A program made the translations under genes and the position numbers. From contig JALMGJ010000004.1 in assembly GCA_023362775.1 (NCBI GenBank), positions 38,270,929 through 38,334,928 of the forward strand: 64,000 bases of DNA, in the 5' to 3' direction. The DNA comes from Charina bottae. Lineage: Eukaryota; Chordata; Lepidosauria; Squamata; Charinaidae. Below, one piece after another: positions 1 through 10,087 of the stretch; position 1 is the first letter of the stretch, and each line of letters begins with the position of its first letter. The notes under the pieces are model-generated. The model made no database searches and was not told the DNA's origin. It saw only the letters and a list, made by a program, of their open reading frames with translations.

Positions 1-600
1 TAAAGGCTAAGTCTGCTACCTCCAGTTAGCAAATGCATCCCTGTATTTTAGACTAATTGAAGTTTCCAAGTTCAGAAGCAGGCATGTAAAGCACTGCAAT
101 AACCTAACCATGAGATGACAGAGTGTCCCAGTTCAGATAAGCCTGTAATTGGCACACCAGCTACAGTTGGGTGAAGTCCCACCTGGCCATGGCTTCATCT
201 TCTATTCGAGGTGGAGGGAGAAGGTGGCGCCATCTGTCTGGAACAGCAAAATTGCATGGAAAGGTTTGCCATCCCCATATTGCCAGCCTTTTAAAACAGA
301 TGGCACCACCCCTTCACTCATAAAACTCTTCACTACCTTCTGAATCCAGCCACACATGCCCTTCTAGCCATGCCAATCAGGAGCAGATGTTAATTTTGAC
401 TATTGATTTTTATTCTTAAACCTATGGTTTGGGTATGCTATGTAGTCTGAACAGAACTTTTGCTTTTATTCCTGAGAATAACAGTCCATTCTGTATAAGG
501 TACCTGAATAAGAAAACTAGAACATCAAGGAGATGTAAAATGGATTTGTTTTTCTGGGCTGGAGGAATTAATTCTGACCAAATCCAAAGTCTGTGAATTT
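1..600. other. Intergenic stretch, nothing recognised
   Basis: I find no gene, SINE or LINE signature that I can name here. Short open frames lack codon structure or any recognisable motif. The stretch may hold old decayed repeats. Confidence 0.4.
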
Positions 601-603
601 GCA

Positions 604-1233
604 TTATAAAAGCTGACATACATTTGGCTCCAACCCTGTTGGTCTTTTAAAAAGGTAAAGGTTCCCCCCGCACATTTGTGCAGTCATGTCCGACTCTAGG
701 GCCGGTGCTCATCTCCATTTGTTAGCCGAAGAGCCAGTGTTGTCCGAAGACGCTTCCACGGTCATGTGGCCAGCATGACGCACGCGGAACGCTGTTACCT
801 ACCCACCGAAGTGGTACCTATTAATCTACTTGCATTTGCATGCTTTCGAATTGCTAGGTTGGCAAGAACTGGGGCTAGTGCGGGAGCTCACTCCATCACA
901 CGGGGCTAGGGATTCGAACCTCCGAACTTGCAATCTTCCAATCAACAAGCCTGGCATCTTACCCACTGAGCCACCACGCCCCCTTCACCCCCTGTTGGTC
1001 TTTACAGAGGCATTAAAAACTTGGTTCTTCCTCCAGGTGTTGGGGCCAGGATGATATGACTTACCACCTAGAGAGAAGTAGTGTATATTTTGGGCTCCCA
1101 GTTGCCTATGAACTGTAGTTGTTGTGTTTTTAACTGTACAGTGTTTGTATTTTGTTTCTTACCAATGTATGATCCCCAGTGTTGCTTTTTGTATGGGTAG
1201 CCATATAAATCTCTTAAATAAATAAAAATAAAC
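604..1233 (+). mobile_element. L2-like LINE 3' fragment, split by a SINE
   Basis: Bases after 1003 translate to a KALKTWFFLQVLGPG-like stretch that resembles the C-terminus of the L2 reverse transcriptase ORF seen intact at 13832-16834. They end in the usual L2-type tail, a TATAAATCTCTTAAATAAAT run near 1204-1230. The SINE at 648-989 interrupts the copy. It is heavily 5' truncated and decayed. The left boundary is uncertain. Confidence 0.5.
648..989 (-). mobile_element. tRNA-derived SINE, family A, full length
   Basis: On the minus strand it begins with a tRNA-like head: a GTGGCTCAGTGGGTAAG box A and a GGTTCGAATCC box B. A body shared with four other copies in this window follows. It is flanked by an exact 14-bp target-site duplication, CCCTGTTGGTCTTT, at 634-647 and 990-1003. 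That marks a retroposition into an L2-like fragment. The family is abundant in squamates; I give no formal family name. Confidence 0.85.
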
Positions 1234-2429
1234 AGAAGTCAGATATTATTAAAAATTTCCACTTGTTTCAGTTATATGTTAGTAGGGTCTTTAAAACAAT
1301 GCATTTTATCTGTTTCCTGTTTAGTCTATAATGCTTGCTCTAGGGATTTTATTTTTAATACTAATTTGAAGGCTAAATATAGCAGCAAAAAACCCAGATC
1401 CTTAGCTAATAATAAATAAAGGTCACAATGGAGTGACCAGTACAGTGTCGCATGAAGTATTTCTATACCAGTATTTTATATTCTCCAAAACTGCACCAAC
1501 ATTAAAAGCAGATAGCCTAATAAAATTCTAATATGTGGGTCTACCATGACACTCATTCTCCTACTTTCAGTGATAGGAATGGTTACGTAGAATAAGTTCT
1601 CTAATTTTATTTTATTACAGTGAAGTCCTCAAAAAGAATATATGGGTTCAACAAAACAGTGCAAGCAAACAAACCAAGGTTTCCCAGTTACGATGAGCTT
1701 CCTATCATTATTGATTAAAAGACACTGAATGGGAAAAAGCTGCTACTAGCAGGTGTGTCTGCTTCTTGAGTGGGAAAAACAAATGCAAAACTAGCAATGC
1801 TCTGCAGGAGTTGACTATTTTATCAATTTATATCCCACTGAAATCATAAATAGACTCTCAGCAGGTTACAATTTAAAACAAAATAATAAAAATTAAAGGT
1901 ATAGAAACTTACAATTCCATGTTTCAGTAATGTAGTTCAACATCATATTTAGATCCTTATCTATGTTTCTTCCAAAAATTGTATTGATATATGGAGTGAT
2001 TTGAACCAAAACAAGACTATCAATGAACAAGACCAGATAACATGAGTTATACAACCTTCAAATTTCTTACAATGCCAGCATAAAAATGTAATGTCTGTCC
2101 CTTTTTAAACATTCTTTGAGGGGTCTAATAGACATGTAATAATATTTACTGATGAATTCATTTTGTTTTTAATTCGTAAGAAGTATATTTCACATTTCTT
2201 AAAACCTGGACCTCTATGGGTCTAGCCATGTGTTAAAAGCACTTGACAATCTCAGCAAAATTTGATTGTCCAAAACCATGAAGAGCAGCAGAGGTCAGTA
2301 TCTAAAATCTCATTGTAGCCATTTCAATGTAAAGCAATCTCTTTTTGCAATAATCCTGTTTCTCAACCCTTGTTATACATGCAGATTGAATGCAGCTCAA
2401 ACTGCAACATGTCTAGAAAATAATTAAAT
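1234..2429. other. Intergenic, AT-rich, no gene seen
   Basis: No supported coding region. About 1815-1900 carries a decayed minus-strand LINE tail-like stretch (AATTTATATCCCACTG followed by a TTACAATTTAAAACAAAATAA-like run). The rest is unassigned. Confidence 0.4.
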
Positions 2430-2512
2430 ATTTAAGTTATTTATTTTATTTATTTTATTAAATTTATATTACTGCCCATCTCCCCCAACGGGGACCCTGG
2501 GCGGTGCAGTTA
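2430..2512 (-). mobile_element. L2 3' tail fragment
   Basis: It reads TTTATTTTATT, then TACTGCCCATCTCC and CCCTGGGCGGT on the + strand. This is the reverse complement of the L2 3' terminal hairpin (CCGCCCAGAGTCC/GGGAGATGGGCGG) and tail. Only the last roughly 80 bp are present. Confidence 0.65.
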
Positions 2513-2594
2513 ACCAAGTGGCAATCTGTCCCTAGGCAAAAGGTTACTAATAGTTGCATCATAAACCCATTCTGTTCCTGTGGCTGTGTGTATA

Positions 2595-3404
2595 GGGTAA
2601 AAGTTTCCCCTGCACAGTCGTGTCCGACTCTATGGGCCGGTGCTCATCTCCGTTTCTTAGCTGAAGAGCCAGCGCTGTCCGAAGACGCTTCCACAGTCAT
2701 GTGGCCGGCATGACACACGTGGAACGCTGTTACCTACCCACCAAAGTGGTACCTATTCATCTAGTTGCATTTGCATGCTTTCGAATTGCTAGGTTGGCAA
2801 GAGCTGGGGCGAGTGCAGGAGCTCACTCCATCACGCGGTGCTCAGGTCTCGAACCGCCGACCTTCCGATTGACAAGCCTGGCGTCTTAACTGTTATATAT
2901 ATATTTTTTATGTCTGTAGAATATGTGGCTGAGTTTTTTAAAAAAGCCAGGCCTCAAAACTTTTTTCCTGTTTGGGCTCTCAGAGCACATGTTCACCCCC
3001 ACTCAGGAATGTTATTTGCTTCAGGTGCCGGCCAGTCTGAGAGTTCTGACCAATCAGAATTAGCTGTTAGAGCTTTGCCCATATTGGGAATCTGTTGCCT
3101 AGGTGTTTTGGTCACATGCTGGATCCTGTCCACTCAGATGCTGGTCAGGTAAAGGTTTAAAAATGTAAATGCCTTTTGTCCTCTGCTAACTACTCTGCTC
3201 TCTGCTCTCTGCTCTCTAAATGTAAATATGTTAATCATCCATGCCATGCTTTGGCTAAAGAAGAAGATTCAAGGTTTGTTCCTATGTTTTTGTTTTAAAT
3301 AAAACAACATTTTTACTACAAACTTATCTCTTGGTTTTTCCATAACTCTGATCACAAATTTTATAAAAATTACAAAATTAACCACTGAGCCATCACGCCC
3401 CGCC
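2595..3404 (-). mobile_element. Family A SINE split by an LTR-like insertion
   Basis: The SINE body runs from 2595 to 2890 and its tRNA-like head resumes at 3378-3404 (ACCACTGAGCCATCACGCCCC). A 13-bp duplication, GGCTGTGTGTATA at 2582-2594 and GGCTGTATGTATA at 3405-3417 with one mismatch, brackets the whole. This shows that the LTR-like element at 2891-3377 jumped into an existing SINE. Confidence 0.85.
2891..3377 (+). mobile_element. LTR-like repeat (possible solo LTR), copy 1
   Basis: This 487-bp element is inserted in a SINE with an exact 5-bp target duplication, TTAAC, at 2886-2890 and 3378-3382. It starts TGTTATAT, has a polyadenylation signal (TTTTAAATAAAAC near 3293-3305) and a CTCTGCTCT repeat near 3196-3220. 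A second copy lies on the opposite strand at 11654-12134. Size, the TG start, the 5-bp duplication, the AATAAA and the absence of any coding capacity fit a solo LTR of an endogenous retrovirus or LTR retrotransposon. The 3' end is not a clean CA, so the assignment is inferred. Confidence 0.65.
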
Positions 3405-3417
3405 GGCTGTATGTATA

Positions 3418-4327
3418 CATGGCAAAAAATAATGTGCTCCAGCAAATGCACCACAGAACTTTAAGAAAAGCATTTAGAAATAACATTCACACAGCTGATG
3501 AACAAAGGATATTTTTGTTACTATTTTTTTCACCACATTTTATGAGATTTCTCACTCTCATTTTGCAGTGTTGGTGTAAAGAGGGAATTAACAGACAAAG
3601 AAGAAACCCTTTGTTTGTAGGCTTGATACATATTAAATTATATGAACAACTGCTGAAATAGGCACAAATCATCATACTTTTTACACAAGAGCCAACTGAA
3701 ACTATTATCAATTGACAGATTATTTTTGACTGTGGTACATAAACATAAATCTGAGGCATGGATGCATATGGATTCTCATAATTTTAGGGGATCCTCTCCT
3801 AAAGGCACTGTCCAAGCACAGATTACATGGGTTTGCATAAAATAAGCCATGATTGTCACAGATATAATAAAGTTCAGTGCTGCCATGGTAACAAAATGGT
3901 GCAAAAACTTGGATCCAGTTTTTTTTTAATTAAAGGATTTTTACACAGGACCCATCTGAAACCACCATCAATTCATTGTTCATCATTTTATATCACAACA
4001 AACTCACAAATCAAGTTGGATTTACCAGAAGCCAAGTTCAGGCTTGTAAAATCTCAGAGCCCATTTCGTAAAATAAGAGACCCAAACAATGAAGCCTTGT
4101 AGATTGTTGAAACTCCTGTATGGGGTCCCATCAAATGCCACGGACATAAAAATTATGATTGGGAGTTCATTTTCAGTTGTCCATGAAACAAGCCAGCAGA
4201 GACTGTTTATGTGTTTTTCAGTGATTCCCCTTCTTGCTTCTGCCAAAAGATTACCAGATTTCTGATAATTCAGTATCCTTTGTTTTTATAGGTAAAAACG
4301 TTTACCTCTAAAAATACACCCACTCTG

Positions 4328-4360
<33 letters not shown>

Positions 4361-4487
4361 GACACACACACTGTGGTTCACTGTGTTGCCATAACTATTA
4401 GGCAAAAGTTTCCAGGAAAGCATATGGGTTTTATACAGGTAGCTCTAACTTCCATTAAAAAATCACCTCCTTATCCACTGAATGGGC
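3418..4487. other. Intergenic, no gene; microsatellite at 4328-4370
   Basis: No supported gene. A (CT)n then (AC)n compound microsatellite occupies 4328-4370. Two similar segments, near 3680-3720 and 3940-3985 (ACACAAGAGCCAACTGAAAC and ACACAGGACCCATCTGAAAC), look like an old duplication. Confidence 0.5.
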
Positions 4488-4489
4488 TG

Positions 4490-5605
4490 TGTTGTTGTTT
4501 ATTCGTTCAGTCGCTTCCGACTTTTTGTGACTTCATGGACCAGCCCATGCCAGAGCTTCCTGTCAGCTGTCACCATCCCCAGCTCCCCCACGGCTGAGTC
4601 CGTCACCTCCAGAATATCATCCATCCATCTTGCCCTTGGTCTGCCCCTCTTCCTTTTGCCTTCCACTTTCCCTAGCATCAGCATCTTCTCCAGGGTATCC
4701 TGTCTTCTCATTATGTGGCCAAAGTACTTCAGTTTTGCCTTTAATATCATTCCCTCAAGTGAGCAGTCTGGCTTGATTTCCTGGAGTATGGACTGGTTTG
4801 ATCTTCTTGCAGTCCAAGGCACTCTCAGAATTTTCCTCCAACACCACAGTTCAAAAGCATCTATCTTCCTTCGCTCAGCCTTTCTTATGGTCCAGCTCTC
4901 GCAGCCATAGGTTACTACGGGGAATACCATTGCTTTGACTATTCGGATCTTTGTTGTCAGTGTGATGTCTCTGCTCTTAACTATTTTATCAAGATTTGTC
5001 ATTGCTCTCCTCCCAAGAAGTAGACAGTCTTCTGATTTCCTGGCTGCAGTCAGCATCTGCAGTAATCTTTGCGCCTAGAAATACAAAGTCTGTCACTGCC
5101 TCCACTTTTTCTCCCTCTATTTGCCAGTCATCAATCAAGCTCGTTGTCATAATCTTGGTTTTTTTGAGGTTTAACTGCAACCCAGCTTTTGCACTTTCTT
5201 CTTTCACCTTCATCATAAGGCTCCTCAGCTCCTCCTTGCTTTCAGCCATCAAAGTGGTATCATTTGCATATCTGAGATTGTTAATGTTTCTTCCAGTGAT
5301 TTTAACTCCAACCTTGGATTCATCAAGTCCAGCACGTTGCATGATGTGTTCTGTGTACAGGTTGAATAGGTAGGGTGAGAGTATACAGCCCTGTTGTACT
5401 CCTTTCCCAATCTTAAACCAGTCCGTTGTTCCGTGATCTGTTCTTACTGTTCTGTTACTACTTGGTCGTTATACAGATTCCTCAGGAGGCAGACAAGATG
5501 ACTTGGTATCCCCATACCACCAAGAACTTGCCACAATTTGTTATGATCCACACAGTCAAAGGCTTTAAAATAGTCAATAAAACAAAAATAGATGTTTTGT
5601 TTGTT
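4490..5605 (-). mobile_element. RTE/BovB-type LINE, 5'-truncated
   Basis: Minus-strand frames encode the second half of an RTE-clade reverse transcriptase. The pieces are AFDCVDHNKLW near 5560, NNLRYANDTTLMAESKEEL (catalytic YADD changed to YAND) near 5250, then FLGAKI, GCESWTIRKAERRKIDAFE, WCWRKILRVPWTARR and the terminal EVTKSRKRLNE. It ends with the (TTG)n-type RTE tail near 4490. Frame changes break the ORF at about 5000-5060 and 5340-5450. It is a dead copy, truncated at its 5' side next to a (TTTG)n run at 5594-5620. Confidence 0.88.
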
Positions 5606-5662
5606 TGTTTGTTTGTTTTGGCAAATCTGTGTCATTCATGTCAAGCTATGGAATGTGCTTAG

Positions 5663-6008
5663 GAAAATGAAAATGAAAATCCCAGAATATCTCGTTGTCC
5701 TCTTGTGAAACCTATACACAAGTCAATAAGCCATGGTCAAGACAAATAATGGGAAAACAGACTGGCTCAAGTTTTGTAAAGGAGTGAAACAAGGGTGTAT
5801 ACTCTACCCTTATTTATTCAACTCATATGTGGAATATACTGTATAATGAGGGAAGTTGATTGGAAGAAGATGACCGTGGTTTTAAAACTGGAGGAAGAAA
5901 CATAAATAATCTGTGCTACGCTGATGACATTGCTCTGATAGCCGAAAATGTAAATGATCTTTAATGAAATTCAAGGAGCCCAGTGAAAAAAATTGGACTA
6001 CTATTGAA
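5663..6008 (+). mobile_element. Decayed RTE LINE, left half of a split copy
   Basis: Plus-strand fragments read VKQGCILYPYLFN-like near 5790, NNLCYADDIALIAEN near 5905 and KIGLLLN near 5990. The protein text resumes at 11193 as LNIKTKLMTSAANSF, so this piece and 11193-12320 are two halves of one RTE copy. The copy has several frameshifts and stops. About 5.2 kb of later insertions lie between the halves. Confidence 0.7.
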
Positions 6009-6516
6009 TTTTTAAAAATTCCCTTGGGTCCAGCCACCACTGGGACCACTTTGGCTTTCACTTTCCACATCCTCTCCAGTTCCTCCTTCAAGCCCTGGTA
6101 CTTCTCCAGTTTCTCGTACTCCTTCTTCCTGATGTTGCTGTCACTTGGCACTGCTACATCTATCATCACCGCCGTCTTCTAGTCCTTGTCTATTACCACA
6201 ATGTGTGGTTAATTTGCCAGTACCTGCCTGTCTGTCTGGATCTGGAAGTCCCACAGGATCTTAGCCCTGTCATTCTCCACAACCTTCTGTGGAACCTCCC
6301 ATCTGGACTTTGGAGGGTCCAGCCCATACGCTGTGCAGATGCTTCTGTACACAATGCCAGCTACTTGGTTGTGCCGTTCAGTGTATGCTGTTCCTGCCTA
6401 CATCTTACACCCTGCCACTATGTGTTGGACTGTCTCTGAGGCCTCTCTGCACAGTCTGCACCTTCAGTCCTGTCTAGTGTGGTAGACCCCTACTTCTATG
6501 GATCAAGTGCTTAGTG

Positions 6517-6818
6517 CAGGGCTTTCCAAAGTGTCGCCGCTGGCGACACACCGGCGGCGCTGGCGGCAGCGTGGCGCATGCGCACGGTGGCGGCGCAGGG
6601 GGGAGGCGCACATGCATGGCGGCGGCGCACGCGTGCACAGTGGCAGCGCGGGGGGGGTGTGGCGGCGGCGGCGGCAGCGGTGGCCGCCTCCGCTAAAATG
6701 CGGAAGCCGCGCCACTGCCGCCGTGCACGCGCGCGCCACTGCTTCCGGGTGGTGTGGCGACACACCACGTGTGTGGCGACACACTTTTGTGTCGCCACAC
6801 ACAGTTTGGAAAGCTCTG
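6517..6818. mobile_element. Non-autonomous hAT element, copy 1
   Basis: This 302-bp GC-rich element has ends CAGGGCTTTCCAAA and TTTGGAAAGCTCTG (terminal inverted repeats). It is flanked by an exact 8-bp duplication, GCTTAGTG, at 6509-6516 and 6819-6826. TIRs beginning CA(G) with 8-bp duplications are the hallmark of the hAT superfamily. There is no transposase. The open frames inside it are GC-rich artefacts. It is inserted in the R4 element. Confidence 0.9.
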
Positions 6819-9506
6819 GCTTAGTGCCTGTTCTTGTGCTGCTATGATCAGTGCCTCAGTGCTGTCTTTTAGTCCAGCTCTTTCCAGCCACTGGTAGGAT
6901 TTCCCAATGTCAGCCACCTCAGCTATCTGTCGATGGTACATCCCATGCAGGGTCTTGTCTTGCCATGGCACTTCCTCTGCTTGATCTTCCTTCCATGTCT
7001 GCTGCTGCTTCAGGCATTCTCTCAGCGGCTCATCTTTAGGTGCCATCTTACTGATGTACTCCTAGATGCTCTGGGTCTCATCCAGGACAGTGGCTTTGAC
7101 ACTCACCAGACCCTGCCCTCCCTCTTTCCAGCTGGTGTACAGTCTCTGGGTGTTGGACTTGGGGTGAAAGCCTCCGTACATTGTGAGGAGCTTCCGGGTC
7201 TTCACATCAGCAGCCTCCATGTCCTCCTTTGGCCAGCTCACTATACCGGCAGGGTATCTGATGACTGGCAGGGCATAGTTAATGGCCATGGTTAATGGCA
7301 TGGATCTTGTTCTTCCCATTGAGCTGTCTCTTCAGGACTTGTCTTATCCTTTGGTGGTACTTGGATGTTGCTGTCTTCCTTGCCTCCTCATCGTGGTTCC
7401 CATGTGACTGTGGGATACCAAGGTACTTGTAGCTGGTCTGTATGTCTGCTATGTGGCCTTCTGATAGTTCCACCCCATCAGTCTTAACTACCTTCCCTCT
7501 CTTTACTACCATCTGGCCACACTTCTCTAGTCCAAATGACATCCCAATGTCCTCACTGTAGATCCGTGTCAGGTGGATCAGTGAGTCAATGTCTTGTTCA
7601 CTCTTAGCATACAGCTTGATGTCATCCATGTAGAGGAGGTTGCTGATGGTAGTTCCACTCTTGAACTTGTATCTGTATCCAGTTCTTGTGATAATCTGGC
7701 TGAGGGGGTTCAAGCCCATGCAGAACAGCAGTGGGGACAGTGCATCACCTTGATATATGCCATACTTGATGGCTACTTGTGCGAGCTGTCTTGAGTTGAC
7801 TTCCAGTGTTGTCTTCCACAGTCCCACTGAGTTCTTGAGGAAGGTCCTTAGTGTCTTGTTGACTTTGTATAGTGCCAGGCATTCACAGATCCATGTGTGT
7901 GGCATTGAGTCATAGGCTTTCCTATAGTCAATCCAGGCTGTGCTCAGATTGGTCTCTCTAGACCTTGAATCTCGGGCGACTGCTCTATCTATGAGCAACT
8001 GGTGTTTGGAGCCTCTGGTGTTGTTCCCAATGCCCTTCTGAGCTGTGCTCATGTACTGGCCCATATGGTCCTGCAGCTTGGCAGCTACGATGCCAGATAG
8101 GGCTTTCCATGTTGTGGGGAGGCAGCTTATTGGCTGGTAGTTGGCTGGTGTTGTTCCCTTGTTGGGATCTTTTATGATCAGCACTGTCCTACCTTGTTTT
8201 AGTCAGTCTGGGTGGGAACCTGCTGCTAGCAGCTGGTTCATCTGTGCTGCTAGGCGTTCATGCACTGCTGTTAGTTTCTTTAACCAGTAGGTGTGGATCA
8301 TGTCTGGGCCAGGTGCTGTCCAGCTCTTCATGTTCTTGACACACTGTTGGATATCTGCTACTGTGATGGTGACTGGTTCCTGCTCTGGGAGATTTCTGTG
8401 GTCTGCTCTCAGGTCCTGCAGCCACTTTGCACTGGTGATGTGTCTTCTCTTTCTCCCATATATTCTTCCAATACTGTTCTGTTTCTGCTGTTGGTGGCTC
8501 TGCTGTTACTGTGTTGTTGCACTGCAGCTGGGAGTACACCTTGGATGGTTCTTTGGTGAACAGGGCATTTATCTTCTTGGCCTCTGCTTCTCTGGTGTAT
8601 CTCCTTAGCCTGGTAACCAGTGTTGTGACCCTTTGTTTAGCAGTCTCTAGGACCTCAGATGGAGTCAGTAGCTGAGTCTTATCCTTAATCTCCACACCCT
8701 TCTGTAGTTCTACCAGCTGACTAACTTCTCTCCGAGTTGCCTTGATCTTAGCCTCCAACCTCATTTTCCGGGGGGGGGGGAGTGTTATGTAGTGCTGTTC
8801 TTCTTGATCATGTAGCCAAGCATCTCCAGGATTACAGCGGCTGTAGCGTATACCAGTTCATTGGTTTGAGTTATAGTGGTAGTAGGGATTGTCGTGAGGG
8901 CTCTGTTGGCATCTTCTAGCATACTATCTGATGGTATTTCTCCACTGAGCCTTGGTAATCAGTCTCGAGAGTTGACTGTAGCTACTTTATCCATGATCTT
9001 TTGCCTCTTATCAGCTGCTGTGCTCTGTAATGGAGGGGATGGCAGTGACATTCCAGCATCAGGTGTTGGCTGCACCTCCAGTTGTTCTTCTGGGTCTTCT
9101 TGAATCTGGGATATAATGTGTAGTTGGTCTATCTCAAGTTGTGAGAGCAGCTTCCTCTTCACTATGTTGAAGCGTTGGGTAACTAGCTGTTTCTCAGTTA
9201 GTGTGGATGCAGGTCTTCAGTCCATCCATAGTTCCCTCATACGTTTCATATATCCCCTCTCATTAGGTCTACTGTTGTAGTAGCATTCATCAATTCCAGG
9301 TTCTCTTGTCTTGTCCATGTATGGTTTGTTCCAGTAGTCCACTTATCGTCAGATTGCCCTGGTTCCCCAACATCTGACGTGGACCTTGTTAATCCAGGAG
9401 ATGTCCGAGCCGGCATGACTCTCTTAGTTCGTGTCACTCTCATATTTTGAGGTAGGCAGGTGAAGCGTTATGTGGTATTTGCCCAAGGACCCCTACTGGT
9501 AAGGTA

Positions 9507-9578
9507 GGTACAGCCAGGATTTGAACCCCGGTCTCCCACTCCAAAGGTGGCGCTCTAACCACTACGCTATCCAGCCGC
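9507..9578 (-). promoter_or_regulatory. tRNA-like box A / box B segment at the R4 5' end
   Basis: The minus strand from 9578 reads GCGGCTGGATAGCGTAGTGG, continuing to GGTTCAAATCC. A box A-like TAGCGTAGTGG lies at 9569-9559 and a box B GGTTCAAATCC at 9528-9518. Spacing and order match an RNA polymerase III internal promoter. It lies about 65 bp before the first ATG of the R4 frame (9443). It could be a Pol III head belonging to the R4 family, a SINE head fused to it, or a separate insertion. A working tRNA gene is unlikely because the acceptor stem does not pair well. Confidence 0.55.
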
Positions 9579-9588
9579 TATGAATGAA

Positions 9589-9639
<51 letters not shown>

Positions 9640-9725
9640 TATATTATATTATTATATTATAATATTATATTATATTATATTATATTATATTATATTATAT
9701 TATATTATATTATATTATAATATTA
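9579..9725. repeat. (AT)n and (TATTA)n microsatellite
   Basis: (AT)n runs from about 9592 to 9634 and a TATTA-type pentamer array from about 9640 to 9725. A short TGAA repeat precedes them. The array separates the R4 5' end from the next RTE fragment. Confidence 0.95.
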
Positions 9726-10080
9726 AGTGTTGGAGGAAAATTCTGAGAGTGCCTTGGACTGCAAGAAGATCAAACCAGTCCATACTCCAGGAAATCCAAG
9801 CCAGACTGCTCACTTGAGGGAATGATATTAAGAGCAAAACTGAAGTACTTTGGCCACATAATGAGAAGACAGGATACCCTGGAGAAGATGCTGCTGCTAG
9901 GGAAAGTGGAAGGCAAAAGGAAGAGGGGCCGACCAAGGGCAAGATGGATGGATGATATTCTGGAGGTGACAGACTCGACCTTGCGGGAGCTGGGGATGGC
10001 GACGGCCGACAGGAAGCTCTGGCGTGGGCTGGTCCATGAAGTCACGAAGAGTCGGAAGCGACTGAATGAATAAACAACAA
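9726..10080 (+). mobile_element. RTE/BovB LINE 3' fragment
   Basis: It encodes the C-terminal RTE text CWRKILRVPWTARRSNQS, then LKYFGHIMRRQDTLEKML, RARWMDDILEVTDST and EVTKSRKRLNE, ending in AATAAACAACAA. It matches the copies at 4490-5605 (-) and 61107-61365 (-). A stop or frame change near 9815 breaks it. Confidence 0.88.
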
Positions 10081-10087
10081 ATATATT

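Larger units (their letters stand above)
6018..9578 (-). mobile_element. R4-clade LINE, nearly complete, 3'-truncated
   Basis: Minus-strand frames from 9443 down to 6018 give, in order: an N-terminal region (ATG at 9443), the RT fingers (ANYQPISCLP near 8130), the palm (WIDYRKAYDSMPH near 7900 and LLYMDDIKLYAKSEQD near 7600), a CCHC-type knuckle (CRLCREASETVQHIVAGC near 6420) and the start of a restriction-like endonuclease (KTAVMIDVAVPSDSN near 6150). This RT plus C-terminal restriction-like endonuclease order is that of R4 elements. Stops and frameshifts occur near 9246, 8950, 8440, 8190, 7279 and 7062. The last roughly 60 residues and the 3' end are missing at 6018. A hAT element sits at 6517-6818. 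The 5' end carries a tRNA-like stretch. Confidence 0.85.

Noticed and set aside
4482..5373. Plus-strand ORFs of 142 and 125 residues
   Set aside because: They are antisense shadows of the minus-strand RTE LINE.
6498..6847. GC-rich overlapping ORFs on both strands
   Set aside because: They fall in the hAT element and have no domain; open frames are expected in such GC-rich palindromic sequence.
9507..9578. Functional tRNA gene
   Set aside because: Boxes A and B are present, but the acceptor stem does not pair and the segment is joined to R4 sequence.
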